Assembly: GCA_047601145.1 (NCBI GenBank)
Contig: JASGJW010000002.1
Span: 437,212 to 501,211, forward strand
Reading direction: 5' to 3'
Source: UBA7672 sp047601145
GTDB taxonomy: Bacteria; Pseudomonadota; Alphaproteobacteria; Caulobacterales; Hyphomonadaceae
DNA: 64,000 bases
The position numbers and the translations under genes were made by a program. The notes under the pieces are model-generated. The model saw nothing but the letters and a program-made list of their open reading frames with translations. It was not told where the DNA came from and searched no databases. Of this stretch, positions 25,066 to 33,834 are shown one piece after another. Positions within the stretch are counted from its first letter, which is position 1. Every line of letters starts with the position of its first letter.

Positions 25066-25272
25066 TTATTCGGCCGCCATCAGCACGCGTTGCGGCGAGC
25101 AGGCGTCGTTCGAACCCGCTTCACGGATCATCCCGCAGACGGTTTCGCAGCATTTTCCGCAATTGATCGTCGTGTCGTGGTGACGGTGAACCTGCGCAGG
25201 GGAGCGAGCGCCAGCCGCGATGGCGTCGTTCACTTTCGCCGTATTGAGACCCCGACACACGCAGATGATCAT
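25066..25272 (-). CDS. bfd: bacterioferritin-associated ferredoxin
   Basis: A 68-residue [2Fe-2S] protein. The cluster ligands are Cys4 and Cys6 in IICVCRGLN and Cys38 and Cys41 in NCGKCC, the Bfd pattern. Bfd reduces the iron core of bacterioferritin so that iron can be released, and is normally made under iron limitation. The ATG at 25272 is chosen because family members start almost directly with the first Cys pair. A Fur-like inverted repeat lies just upstream. Confidence 0.92.
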   Translation of the reverse strand: MIICVCRGLNTAKVNDAIAAGARSPAQVHRHHDTTINCGKCCETVCGMIREAGSNDACSPQRVLMAAE

Positions 25273-25293
25273 GCGAATGATTTGCATCACTTT

Positions 25294-25312
25294 GCGATTG
25301 ATTGTCAATCGC
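25294..25312. promoter_or_regulatory. Fur-box-like inverted repeat upstream of bfd
   Basis: GCGATTGA-TTG-TCAATCGC is a perfect 19-base dyad 22 bases upstream of the bfd start, followed toward bfd by a second partial dyad ATGC-N9-GCAT (about 25271-25287). Size and position fit an iron-responsive operator (Fur, or the alphaproteobacterial Irr/RirA type), but the sequence is not the classical Fur consensus. Confidence 0.5.
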
Positions 25313-25461
25313 CTTGCAACAGCTGTGCCCGGCGGCAGGGCGCCGCAGGCCGGCAATCGGAAAAGCGCCCACAGAAGCCCACTTTTTCAAGGGTTTTCGG
25401 CCTCCCGCCCTGCTTGACCCCCCGGCCCCGGGCAAATACCCGGGACCTCAAAGGAGCCCGC

Positions 25462-27048
25462 ATGTCCGTCGCCGATCTTGCCGCAACCGCAAAAGCCTGG
25501 CCGTTCGAACAGGCCCGGGAGCTCAAGGCGCGCATCGAGAAGCTCGAGAAGGCCGGTCGCCCGAAGGACGCTCCGGTGATCTTCGAGACCGGGTATGGCC
25601 CCTCGGGCCTGCCGCACATCGGCACGTTCGGCGAAGTGGTCAGAACAACCATGGTCCGCCGCGCCTTCGAAGTGCTGACCAATGGCGCCTACAAGACGCG
25701 TCTCATCTGCGTCTCCGACGACATGGATGGCATGCGAAAAGTGCCCGACAATCTCCCGAACCAGGAGATGCTCGCTGGCTACCTGCAGAAGCCGCTCACC
25801 TCCGTGCCCGATCCTTTCGGCACAGCTGAGAGCTACGGCGCCCACATGAACGGTCGCCTGAAATCGTTCCTCAACTCGTTCGGCTTCGAATACGAGTTCG
25901 CGTCGGCCACCGAGCTATACAAATCTGGCCGCTTCGACGCGATGCTGCTGCGCGCGGCGGAGAAGTACGACGACATCATGAAGGTGATGCTGGCAACGCT
26001 GGGCGATGAGCGGCGTGAAACCTACTCGCCCTTCCTCCCCATCTCCCCCACCACTGGCCGCGTTCTCTACGTTCCGATGAGACAAGTCGACGCGAAAGCT
26101 GGAACGGTCACCTTCGAGGACGAGAACGGACAGGACGCAACCGTCCCCGTCACGGGCGGCCACGTGAAGTTGCAATGGAAGCCCGACTTCGGCATGCGCT
26201 GGGCCGCGCTCGGCGTCGACTTCGAGATGTTCGGCAAGGACCACCAGGCCAACGCGCCGATCTATTCGAAGATCTGCAAGATCCTCGGCGCCGAGCCGCC
26301 GCACCAGTTCGTCTACGAACTCTTCCTTGATGAAAAAGGCGAGAAGATCTCGAAGTCGAAAGGCAACGGCATCTCGGTCGAGCAGTGGCTCGCCTACGCG
26401 CCGGCCGAAAGCCTGTCGCTCTATCAGTGGCAGAAGCCGAAGACCGCGAAGAAGCTCTATTTCGACGTCATCCCGAAGGCCGTGGACGAATACCTCACCT
26501 TCCTCGACGCCTACGCGAAGCAGACACCCGACCAGCAGCTCGAAAATCCGGTGTGGCACATTCACGGCGGCAAGCCTCCGGCGAAATCTTCGCCGGTCTC
26601 CTTCGCCATGTTGCTGAACCTCGTCTCTGCCGCCAACGCCTCCAACAAGGACGTGCTCTGGGGCTTCATCAAGCGCGAGGCGCCCAACGCCACGCCCGAA
26701 ACCGATCCGCTCCTCGATCACCTCGTCGGCTACGCCCTTAAATATTACGCCGATTTCGTGAGGCCCTCGAAGACCTATCGGGCTCCTGACGAGAAAGAGC
26801 GCGCCGCGCTCGAGGATCTCGCCAGCCGCCTCGAAACCTGGACTGGCGCCCTCGACGGCGAGAGCCTCCAGACGATGGTCTTCGCCGTCGGCACCGAGCG
26901 CCAGTTCGAACCGCTCCGCGCCTGGTTCACGGCCATCTACGAGGTTTGCCTCGGCCAATCACAAGGTCCCCGCTTCGGCGGCTTCGTCGCGCTCTATGGT
27001 GTGAAGGAGTCAGCCCAGCTGATCCGGGACTCGCTCGCTCGCGGCTAG
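25462..27048 (+). CDS. lysS: lysyl-tRNA synthetase, class I
   Basis: A 528-residue class I LysRS, the form used by archaea and many alphaproteobacteria instead of the class II enzyme. The HIGH-type motif is PSGLPHIGT near residue 50, and the KMSKS-type motif is EKISKSKGNG near residue 295. It charges tRNA-Lys with lysine. The ATG at 25462 follows an AAGGAG site. Length is as expected for the family. It is transcribed away from bfd, and its stop overlaps the convergent membrane-protein gene by two to three bases. Confidence 0.95.
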   Translation: MSVADLAATAKAWPFEQARELKARIEKLEKAGRPKDAPVIFETGYGPSGLPHIGTFGEVVRTTMVRRAFEVLTNGAYKTRLICVSDDMDGMRKVPDNLPNQEMLAGYLQKPLTSVPDPFGTAESYGAHMNGRLKSFLNSFGFEYEFASATELYKSGRFDAMLLRAAEKYDDIMKVMLATLGDERRETYSPFLPISPTTGRVLYVPMRQVDAKAGTVTFEDENGQDATVPVTGGHVKLQWKPDFGMRWAALGVDFEMFGKDHQANAPIYSKICKILGAEPPHQFVYELFLDEKGEKISKSKGNGISVEQWLAYAPAESLSLYQWQKPKTAKKLYFDVIPKAVDEYLTFLDAYAKQTPDQQLENPVWHIHGGKPPAKSSPVSFAMLLNLVSAANASNKDVLWGFIKREAPNATPETDPLLDHLVGYALKYYADFVRPSKTYRAPDEKERAALEDLASRLETWTGALDGESLQTMVFAVGTERQFEPLRAWFTAIYEVCLGQSQGPRFGGFVALYGVKESAQLIRDSLARG

Positions 27049-27452
27049 TGGAAGGCCAGCACCGCGAACACGACCGTCGCGATTGCTGACAGCCCGGCCA
27101 ACGGCCCGAGGCTCGCCAGCAGCGCGCCGGTCTGTTTCGACTTGCCGGCGTAGATCAACTCGATCGTCACCGCTGCGAAGGTGAGCAGGCCGACGAACAC
27201 CATTTTCATCCAGAACATTGCGCCGAGCGTGGTGGCTCCATACTGGGTCACCAGCAGCACAATCCCGGTCGGCCACAGGAACACCAGCCCAGCGATCGAC
27301 ACGCGGGCATAGGCCCGCCCCGGTTTGCCGCCGCCACCGCCTTTCTGGCGCGAGGCAGGCTTCACATTGGCAAGCGCCACGACGCTCCCGAGGCCGCCCC
27401 CGGCCACGAGCATCAGCCCAATGAAATGCAGAATCAGCAGGACGTCCGCCAT
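27045..27452 (-). CDS. four-span membrane protein, paralogue of 27854-28282
   Basis: A 135-residue protein with four hydrophobic segments. The first has LLILHFIGLMLVAGGGLGS with a His in the membrane, and the third region has FWMKMVFVGLLTFAAVTIEL. The paralogue two genes upstream has the same pattern (LLIIHFAGLMMGAGGGLGS and FWIKMVFVATLTIAAVLIEM). The buried His and Lys resemble CopD or HemJ-type heme/copper membrane proteins, but the similarity is slight. It contains a glycine-rich cytoplasmic loop (KGGGGGKPG). Function unknown. Confidence 0.75.
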   Translation of the reverse strand: MADVLLILHFIGLMLVAGGGLGSVVALANVKPASRQKGGGGGKPGRAYARVSIAGLVFLWPTGIVLLVTQYGATTLGAMFWMKMVFVGLLTFAAVTIELIYAGKSKQTGALLASLGPLAGLSAIATVVFAVLAFH

Positions 27453-27490
27453 GCAGGCGGGAATAGAGACAGCCGCCTCACCGGGCAACG

Positions 27491-27844
27491 TCAGTCGTTC
27501 AGCGCCGCTACCGCGACCAGCTCGATCAGATCCGCGCCTTCCAGCACAGCGCCGATGCAGGCCCGCTGCGGCGGGTTCGCCGGATCAACCCAGGCCTCCC
27601 ATGCCGCGTTCATCTCCGCCTTCTGCGCCATGTCGGTGATGTAGACCGTCACGCTCAGCAGCCGCGACTTGCTCGACCCGGCCTCGGCCAGATGCGCATC
27701 CAGTTGCTTCATCGCCTCGCGCGCCTGTTCCGCCATCGATGCGGATTTCACCGGCGAGGTCGACACCGTGTAGACTCGCCCATCATGAACCACGGCGCGC
27801 GCCCGTGTGACCCCGTCGCGGGCGTATCGCTTGATGCTGCTCAT
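27491..27844 (-). CDS. RidA family protein
   Basis: A 117-residue RidA-like protein (VVHDGRVYTVSTSP, QAREAMKQLDAHLAEAGSSKSRLLSVTVYITD, CIGAVLEGADLIELVAVAAL). In this context VTVYITD occupies the position of the family's conserved strand, and the ELVAVAAL end is typical. The catalytic Arg of the RidA subgroup is replaced by Cys in RACIGAVL context (the Arg precedes it), so activity cannot be judged. It sits between two paralogous membrane-protein genes, 38 and 9 bases apart, all on one strand. Confidence 0.85.
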   Translation of the reverse strand: MSSIKRYARDGVTRARAVVHDGRVYTVSTSPVKSASMAEQAREAMKQLDAHLAEAGSSKSRLLSVTVYITDMAQKAEMNAAWEAWVDPANPPQRACIGAVLEGADLIELVAVAALND

Positions 27845-27853
27845 CCTATCCCT

Positions 27854-28282
27854 TCAGTGAAACGTCAGCGCCGCAAGGATCGTCGCAAGGAAGGCCGAAA
27901 GCCCGGCGATCGGTCCAAGCCGCGGCAGGCGCGCAGCGGCGGCTGTATTGCCCGCCTTCACCTGCGCGTGCGTCATCTCGATCAGCACCGCCGCGATGGT
28001 CAGCGTCGCAACGAAGACCATCTTGATCCAGAAAGTCAGCGGCATGCCGGAGAACCCGCCATACTTCACGGCAATCAGCCCGAAGCCCGTCACCAGCAGC
28101 AGCATGAGACCGACCGTCGACAGCCGCGCCAGCGCAGGGGCAAGTCCGCGCACGACACTCGCCTGTTCAGGCGGAAGCCTCGCGGCATAGCCGGCTGCAA
28201 CCGTGCTTCCCAGCCCGCCGCCCGCGCCCATCATGAGCCCAGCGAAGTGAATGATTAGAAGTATGTCCTGCGTCAGCAGCAT
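27854..28282 (-). CDS. four-span membrane protein, paralogue of 27045-27452
   Basis: A 142-residue integral membrane protein with four spans and the same signature as the gene two positions downstream: an in-membrane His in IHFAGLMMGAGGG, FWIKMVFVATLTIAAVLIEM, and a C-terminal LGPIAGLSAFLATILAALTFH matching the partner's LGPLAGLSAIATVVFAVLAFH. It is the first gene of a three-gene unit in which a RidA gene lies between the two copies. Function unknown; a heme- or metal-linked role is inference. Confidence 0.75.
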   Translation of the reverse strand: MLLTQDILLIIHFAGLMMGAGGGLGSTVAAGYAARLPPEQASVVRGLAPALARLSTVGLMLLLVTGFGLIAVKYGGFSGMPLTFWIKMVFVATLTIAAVLIEMTHAQVKAGNTAAAARLPRLGPIAGLSAFLATILAALTFH

Positions 28283-28320
28283 GATCCCGCCCCCCCTCCG
28301 GGCGGCACATAAACATGCAG

Positions 28321-30016
28321 CTATGGCTCCAGCAATGCCGCCGCCTCCTCCAGCCCATTGCGTAGCGCTGCCTCGGCAGGGGTCAGCCCCTTGTCGTTCC
28401 GCACCGATGGATCCGCTCCGAACGACAGCAGCAGCTCGACAAGCTCGGCCGCCTTCGCGTCATCGTCGGGCAGGCAGAACAAAGGCGGTTCCTTCGCATG
28501 GATGTCCCGGCTCGCCGCTGAAGGGTCCTCGGCTAGCAGCTCCCGCACCCGCTCGATGCACCCGGCAAAGCAGAGCCCGCGCAGGTTCCGGCTTAGCGGC
28601 GCCAACAAGGCTAACGCTTCCGGCTGCGTATTGTAGTTCGCCCAGCTCAGCGGTGATCCGCCAAACCGCCGCTCGAACGGATCGATCTCCGCCCCGCGCG
28701 CAATGAGAAGCTTCAGAACCTTGGTCGCGCCTTCGCCTGCCGCCACATGCATCGCTCGCACGCCATCGGGCATTTCGATCTCGGGAGAGACGCCAAGATC
28801 CAGGACCAGGGACGCTATCGCTTCCTCGTCCAGTCTTGCCGCGATGATCAGCGGCCCGAAATCGTTCAGCACATCAGGATCAGCCTGCGCGATCTTCCTG
28901 GCCTCTGCTGCATCTTTCTTCATCGCCGCGTTACAGAACCGCTCGCGGCTGGAAAGTTCTGGCATCACCGCGCCATGGCGCAGCAGCATGTCGATCACGT
29001 CTTGCCGCCCCGCCAGAAGGGCGTGCTTGATGACCGGTTCCTTCGAATACGCATTCACCGCATCCCCCCGGGCCCCGCGCGCCAGCAGCCAATTCACCCG
29101 CTTTGGGTGATGCGGCACGGCATTCCCCAGCAGGTAATCCAGCGGCGCTCCCGTCAGTTCCGGAACTTTCCCGCGCCATTTCGCAGTCTCGCCACGTCGT
29201 TCGGATTCCGCCCACAGCAACTCCAGCCAGAATGTGTCGTCTGCGCCCAGCGACGTATTGTAGAGCGCCTGCCCATTCAGCGGATCGACGCCGCGTGCAA
29301 GCAGCAGCCGCGCCAGCTCCTCGGCCCGGGGATGCGGAGCTTGTCCGCCCTCGCCGCCGCCGATCACCCCGGTCAGTACGGTGAAGTCGTTCTGGCTGTC
29401 GGACCACGCCGCAGTCGGCGACGCACCGTGATCCAACAGCAGCGTCGCGATCCCGACCGCATTGTCCGAAGCCGCCGCCACCGGCAGGCGCGTGTAGGCG
29501 AGCCGCAGAAGAGGCGTCCATCCATCCGGCCCGCCACGCTGGTCCGCCTGCGTGGCATCCTTCGCGAGCATTCCGCGCACAGTCTCGACGTCGCCCGCCG
29601 CCACGGCAGTATGGATCGAGTTCCCGCGCAATCTCGGGGCGCCGCTCGAGCAGTCGCGCCGCCAGTTGCCCGCGGATCGGACGATCCGGCTCGTAGGTGT
29701 TCCACTTCCCCGTCCCCGGCGCGACGCTGTAGCGGATCGCGGACTTCTCGAGGAACAGCCGCACGCGATCGGCATGGCTGCGCGCACGATCCTCGACCTC
29801 CTGCTTCAGCAGCGCCCAGTTCGACAGGCCGAACTCACGCGCCAGCGCCTGCTGTACCTCGCGCAGCCTTGGCGGCGCATCACCTGGATAGACTTCACGG
29901 AACCGCTGCACGGAAGCCGGATCGCCCGCTTCGATATCCTTCAGCCAGCGCTTCGCCTGCTTGCGCAGCGCATCGAGAGTTGCGGTGGGAGAGAGTTCAC
30001 GCGTGACGCGGGACAT
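28321..30016 (-). pseudogene. ankyrin-repeat protein, frame broken by one extra base
   Basis: The N-terminal 130 residues (LDALRKQAKRWLKDIEAGD, VQQALAREFGLSNWALLK) are the leader typical of bacterial ankyrin proteins and lie in one frame. From NSIHTAVAAGDVETVRGML to the end the frame changes. Removing one base from the CCC run 29623-29625 joins them into 564 residues with about ten ankyrin repeats, including IATLLLDHGASP, NWLLARGARGDAV and ELLLSFGADPSVRNDKG. These repeats mediate protein contacts. There is no signal peptide, so it is probably cytosolic. Whether the indel is real or a base-calling error cannot be told here. Confidence 0.8.
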
Positions 30017-30184
30017 AGTGACCTTCCTTCCGAAAGTCGCCTGATGTCCGCTTCGCAGGCCGGAAGAAGGTTTGCGATGAACTACGGTGAAACCGGAGTG
30101 GGTGGGCCGAAACCCTTGCCGCGGACAGGAGGCGCCCCAAGCGCACTGCCGGTGATCATCGACGGAACGATTAGGGAGTCAATG

Positions 30185-30616
30185 TCAGGTCCGCATGGGG
30201 CAGCGGACGAGGTCGATCGCATCGGCGTCATTGATCGTCACGCGCATCTGCTGGCCGTTGGGCTGCACGCGGAAGAACAGCACGTCCTCGCTCTGCTTGC
30301 CCCCGGCCAGGCATTTCGCATCCGCGCGCCAGGCTTCATCGGCCTCGCCGTTGCGCGACACCCGGATTTCGCTGAACACGCAGAAGCGCTGGCGAAGTAT
30401 GCCGACGCGGTTGGTTTCGACCGTCCACACCGTGCGCTGGTCGTTGCACGCATCGGGATTGGCCGCCCATTCGCCGGCATAGGACCGCTCGTTGAGGTTC
30501 TCCGCGCGGAAGATGTTGGGATCCTCGGAAGACGCCTTCGGGGCCGGGACATCGCCTTCGGGCGGGTTGCAGGCCGAAGCCAGGGCAAGCACCGCAAGAC
30601 AGATCAGACGCCGCAC
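30185..30616 (-). CDS. putative small lipoprotein
   Basis: A 143-residue protein with a lipoprotein signal, VRRLICLAVLALASAC. The GTG at 30616 has a GGGAG site eight bases upstream; a second GTG 27 bases earlier is possible. The mature part contains three more Cys (DACNDQ, RFCVFSE, AKCLAGG, with a fourth near the end in VRCPMRT) and a WTVETNRVGILRQRFCVFSEIRVSRNG strand region, reminiscent of small secreted beta-rich proteins. I do not recognise the family. It is transcribed opposite to the TPR gene. Confidence 0.65.
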   Translation of the reverse strand: MRRLICLAVLALASACNPPEGDVPAPKASSEDPNIFRAENLNERSYAGEWAANPDACNDQRTVWTVETNRVGILRQRFCVFSEIRVSRNGEADEAWRADAKCLAGGKQSEDVLFFRVQPNGQQMRVTINDADAIDLVRCPMRT

Positions 30617-30720
30617 GACCTTTGCTCCCGATATTGCGGACACTTAGCGCCTGAGTTTGAGGCGTTGCGCAAGGGGGCAGGTCGGCGCATCATCACATTT
30701 CCGGTTGTTAAGGACAGTTG

Positions 30721-31506
30721 ATGCGCGGTTCAGGGAGCGCGACTGGACTGGTGTTCACGGCGGCGGCCGCACTGGCTGCACTCGCCTGGCCGGCTTACGC
30801 TCACCCGACATCCGGTGAACTCGCGGCAAAATTCGCGCGTGGCGAGTACATGGACGCCGCGAGGGAAGCCGAAGCGGCGGCCGGCGCCGACGACCTCGCC
30901 TTCGCCGCCCGCGCCCTCCTCGCCCATTGCATGACGGGCGCGTCACAGCCGGAAGCCGCCATTGTCGACCGCGCCTCGAAGGATGCCGAGGCCGCGCTGA
31001 AGCTTGATCCAGAGCATGAGGAGGGCCGTCTCCAGCTCGCCATCGCTCTCTCGCTCAAGAGCCGGACGATGGATGCGATGGCCGTCTGGTCGTCGGGCTA
31101 TGGCGAGCGCGGCCGCAAGCTGGCGGAAGACGTGCTGAAGGCGGACCCGTCCAATTTCTATGCACTTGGATTTCTCGCCGTGTGGAATGTCGAGGTCGAG
31201 CGAGCCGGAGGAGGCTTCGGCTCGTGGGTGATGGGCGCCAGCCTGGACAAGGCCCGCGAATACTACGCCGCCGCCGTGAAGCTCGCGCCCGATGATGTCG
31301 GCATTCACTGGCAGTTCGGCCGTGCGCTTGCAGCCCTCGATGTCCGCGGCCACGGCGCTGAGGCAAGCGAGGCGCTTGTCCGCGCCATCCGTGCGACGGC
31401 GAGCGATCATGTCGAGCAGGTGATGCAGGATCGCGCCAACCGTCTTGCTGAAGCAATGAAAGGCGATCAGGACGCCGCGCAGAAACTGGCGCGCGAACTT
31501 CTATGA
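30721..31506 (+). CDS. exported TPR-like repeat protein
   Basis: A 261-residue protein with a signal peptide ending WPAYAHP. The mature part is helical with several TPR-like units: EYMDAAREAEAAAGADDLAFAARALLAHC, ASKDAEAALKLDPEHEEGRLQLAIAL, LAEDVLKADPSNFYALGFLAVWNVE and YYAAAVKLAPDDVGIHWQFGRALAAL. TPR arrays act as binding scaffolds; the partner is unknown. The ATG at 30721 has AAGGA seven bases upstream. Its stop overlaps the next start (ATGA). Confidence 0.78.
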   Translation: MRGSGSATGLVFTAAAALAALAWPAYAHPTSGELAAKFARGEYMDAAREAEAAAGADDLAFAARALLAHCMTGASQPEAAIVDRASKDAEAALKLDPEHEEGRLQLAIALSLKSRTMDAMAVWSSGYGERGRKLAEDVLKADPSNFYALGFLAVWNVEVERAGGGFGSWVMGASLDKAREYYAAAVKLAPDDVGIHWQFGRALAALDVRGHGAEASEALVRAIRATASDHVEQVMQDRANRLAEAMKGDQDAAQKLARELL

Positions 31507-31775
31507 CGCATCCCGAGGCGCGGCAGACAAAGGCGGACTTCGAAGAAGTCCGCCGCATCCTTCACGGCGAGTGGGACCCCATCGGCTGCGGCGTGCCGCT
31601 GGATGAATACGACAGCTATTGCTGGCCGGTGCTCGCTCTCCTGCGTCGGAAGGCGCTGCGCTCCGAAGTAGAGACTTATCTCCGCTGGGCCGCGGACGAG
31701 CAGATGCAGTCGCCTGTCCCTGCCGAACGCCTTGCCTTCGTGCTCGACCGGCTGATGGCGCTCGATGTCGGATGA
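31503..31775 (+). CDS. small acidic hypothetical protein coupled to the TPR gene
   Basis: A 90-residue soluble protein whose ATG overlaps the TPR gene's stop. The pattern (FEEVRRILHGEWDPIGCGVPLDEYDSYCWPVLALL, then VETYLRWAADEQ) resembles small DUF-type proteins with a DPIGxG motif that are often found in proteobacteria, some linked to immunity or toxin-partner roles, but I cannot name the family. No signal peptide, so unlike its TPR neighbour it stays in the cytosol. Confidence 0.65.
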   Translation: MTHPEARQTKADFEEVRRILHGEWDPIGCGVPLDEYDSYCWPVLALLRRKALRSEVETYLRWAADEQMQSPVPAERLAFVLDRLMALDVG

Positions 31776-31803
31776 AAAAATCCCCCGGCCGGAGCCGGGG
31801 GAA
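31775..31803 (-). terminator. terminator between convergent genes
   Basis: A nine-base stem (TCCCCCGGC / GCCGGGGGA) with a four-base loop. On the minus strand it is followed by six T, which fits termination of the membrane-protein gene ending at 31827; on the plus strand it is followed only by AAAAG. It overlaps the end of the small plus-strand gene. Confidence 0.85.
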
Positions 31804-31826
31804 AAGTTGAGGCGAGAGGTCAAGGA

Positions 31827-32219
31827 TCAGGCCGCAACGCCGGTGCGGCGCAGGCCCATAATCTGCAGCTCTGCGAGAACAAGAACCGCCGCCGCCTGCG
31901 CGCAGACAAACACCTTGCCAATGATCGTCGGCGCAAACGCCGGCCCGAACGCCACGAAGAGGCTCGCGGCGACCCAGGTGAAGTTGATGGCGATGATCGC
32001 CACGATCAGTCCGTTTGGCGCAGCGCCCGTGCGAATGATCATCGCCAGCGTCGCGATGAACGGAACCAGCGCCAGACCTGACCAGAAGATCAGCGCAGAC
32101 GGCAGGCCCAGCAACTCATGCGTGACGTCCGCCCCGCCGATCATGGCGACGCCGGCTGCGCTGCTGATCACGGCATCGGCGAGAAAGACTTTGCGAAGAT
32201 AGGAATTGAGGGCGGTCAT
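31827..32219 (-). CDS. four-span membrane protein
   Basis: A 130-residue integral membrane protein with four hydrophobic segments and few polar residues in them. No family motif is evident. The ATG at 32219 gives a short basic N-terminus (TALNSYLRKVFLADAV). It is divergent from the XRE-type regulator gene, with about 110 bases between the starts, so the regulator may control it, a common layout. A clear terminator follows. Confidence 0.7.
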   Translation of the reverse strand: MTALNSYLRKVFLADAVISSAAGVAMIGGADVTHELLGLPSALIFWSGLALVPFIATLAMIIRTGAAPNGLIVAIIAINFTWVAASLFVAFGPAFAPTIIGKVFVCAQAAAVLVLAELQIMGLRRTGVAA

Positions 32220-32329
32220 CGGGGAGCTCCTTTGCCAGTTCGATGCAACGAACATGGCGAGCCCAGCGAATGCTGGCGATTACGTGGGAGGTAATGGAAG
32301 CGCACGTCCCATCCGGCTATCGTCTGCCC

Positions 32330-33148
32330 ATGATGAAACAGCAGACCGCAGAACGCCCGGCGAAGATCGGAGACCTGATCAAGGAATGGCGCTCACGCCG
32401 CCGCCTCTCCCAGCTCGATCTCGCGCTGGAGGCTGGCATTTCCCAGCGCCATCTCAGTTTCCTCGAGAGCGGCCGCTCGGCCCCATCGCGCGAGATGGTC
32501 GAGATGCTGTCCGAACATCTCGGCCTGCCATTGAGGGAGAGGAATGTGCTGCTCCTGTCCGCCGGCTTCGCTCCGGCCTTTGCCGAACGAAGTCTCACGG
32601 ACCCGTCGATGAATGCCGCCCGCACTGCCGTTGAACTCGTCCTCAAGGGCCACGAGCCCAACCCAGCGCTTGCCATCGACCGATACTGGGGCCTGGTCAT
32701 GGCAAACGCCGTCGTCGGCCCGATGCTGGGCCTCGTGTCGGACAAGAGCCTGCTGGAAGGCGAGGTCAACGTCCTGCGCGTGTCGCTGCACCCGGGCGGT
32801 CTCGCGCCCCACATTGCCAACCTTGCACTCTGGAAAAGCCACATCCTCTGGCGTCTCAACCAGCAGATCGACATCACCTGCGATCCGAAGCTGATCGAAC
32901 TGGAGAAGGAACTCGCCGCCTATCCCGCGCCAGGCATTGGAGCGAAGGCATGGAGCGAGACCGACGCCATCGCGCTTCCGTTCGAGCTGAAGCTTGGTGG
33001 GCAGATGCTGTCCTTCATCACGACGACAACGGTTTTCGGAACGCCGCACGAGGTCACGCTGTCGGAGCTTGCGATCGAGGCTTTCTATCCGTCAAATCCG
33101 GAAACCGCCGCGGCCATGCAGGCGATGGCGAAGGCCCAGAAAAACTGA
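32330..33148 (+). CDS. XRE family regulator with MmyB-like ligand domain
   Basis: A 272-residue regulator. Residues 10-70 form a Cro/XRE helix-turn-helix (IGDLIKEWRSRRRLSQLDLALEAGISQRHLSFLESGRSAPSREMV). The rest, including RYWGLVMAN, LRVSLHPGGLAPHIANLALWKSHILWRL and GGQMLSFITTTTVFGTPHEVTLSELAIEAFYP, matches the MmyB-like ligand-binding domain, thought to bind small hydrophobic ligands such as fatty acids. An in-frame ATG at 32294 is possible but its ribosome site is too close. It probably regulates the divergent membrane-protein gene. Confidence 0.9.
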   Translation: MMKQQTAERPAKIGDLIKEWRSRRRLSQLDLALEAGISQRHLSFLESGRSAPSREMVEMLSEHLGLPLRERNVLLLSAGFAPAFAERSLTDPSMNAARTAVELVLKGHEPNPALAIDRYWGLVMANAVVGPMLGLVSDKSLLEGEVNVLRVSLHPGGLAPHIANLALWKSHILWRLNQQIDITCDPKLIELEKELAAYPAPGIGAKAWSETDAIALPFELKLGGQMLSFITTTTVFGTPHEVTLSELAIEAFYPSNPETAAAMQAMAKAQKN

Positions 33149-33162
33149 CGAGCGGGAGCTGA

Positions 33163-33780
33163 CTACTGGCTCGCCCACAAGATGCGGGCCATCCAGGCCA
33201 GCTCGCTACGCGGCAGTTCGCGCGGGGCATAGGCGGGGTTGAGCGACACCAGCTCCACCATGCGATCCGTCTGGCGGCCGAGCACCTTGGCCAGCACCTC
33301 GCCATCGCGTGTCTTCGCCACCACCCGATCCCCACGCCGCACCGCAACGCCAGGCGCAACCACGATCCTGTCGCCCCGCCGATAGACCGGCTCCATGGAA
33401 TCGCCCGTGATCTTGAGCGCGTAGACATTCTCGGTCTCGAGGCCGGGGAACTTCACCTCCTCCCAGCCATCGCCGGCCGGAAAGCCCGCATCGTCGAAAT
33501 AGCCATACGTCCCCGCCTTCGCGAAACCGAGCAGCGGAGCGGTATGTCCCTGGCGTCCCTCCGCCAGCGCTGCAAAGTCCTCCAGCGAGGATCCCACAGC
33601 ATCGAGCGCCTTCATCAGGCTCTCCGTCGACAGCCAGCGCGCCGATCCATCCGCAGCAGTCCGCTTCGACTTGTTGAACGCCGTCGCATCAAGCCCGGCG
33701 CGTTTCGCCAGTCCGGACGACGACAGCCCGTGCTGCTCCGCGAGCTTGTCGATGGCTTTCCAGATATCGGTATGGCGCAT
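33163..33780 (-). CDS. LexA-like S24-family repressor
   Basis: A 205-residue repressor. The N-terminal 75 residues form a helix-turn-helix of the phage-repressor type (LSSSGLAKRAGLDATAFNKSKR). The C-terminal S24 domain has the catalytic Ser128 in ITGDSMEP and the general-base Lys165 in EVLAKVL, 37 residues apart as in LexA, and a candidate Ala-Gly cleavage site at 89-90 (FAKAG). It may therefore cleave itself when RecA is active. Two tandem operator-like dyads lie just upstream, so it probably represses itself. It is not the canonical LexA, which has a different helix-turn-helix. Confidence 0.87.
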   Translation of the reverse strand: MRHTDIWKAIDKLAEQHGLSSSGLAKRAGLDATAFNKSKRTAADGSARWLSTESLMKALDAVGSSLEDFAALAEGRQGHTAPLLGFAKAGTYGYFDDAGFPAGDGWEEVKFPGLETENVYALKITGDSMEPVYRRGDRIVVAPGVAVRRGDRVVAKTRDGEVLAKVLGRQTDRMVELVSLNPAYAPRELPRSELAWMARILWASQ

Positions 33781-33798
33781 GTCGGCCCGCGGCTTAGA

Positions 33799-33834
33799 TA
33801 GGACTGCATACCTAAATATAGGAACAAAATCCTA
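33799..33834. promoter_or_regulatory. two tandem TAGG-N8-CCTA operators at the S24 repressor gene
   Basis: TAGGACTGCATACCTA (33799-33814) and TAGGAACAAAATCCTA (33819-33834) have the same layout and start exactly 20 bases apart, two turns of the helix, so two dimers could bind on one face. They begin 18 bases upstream of the repressor start. A further half site, TAGGACTG, lies at about 33930-33937 nearer the divergent transporter gene. Confidence 0.65.
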
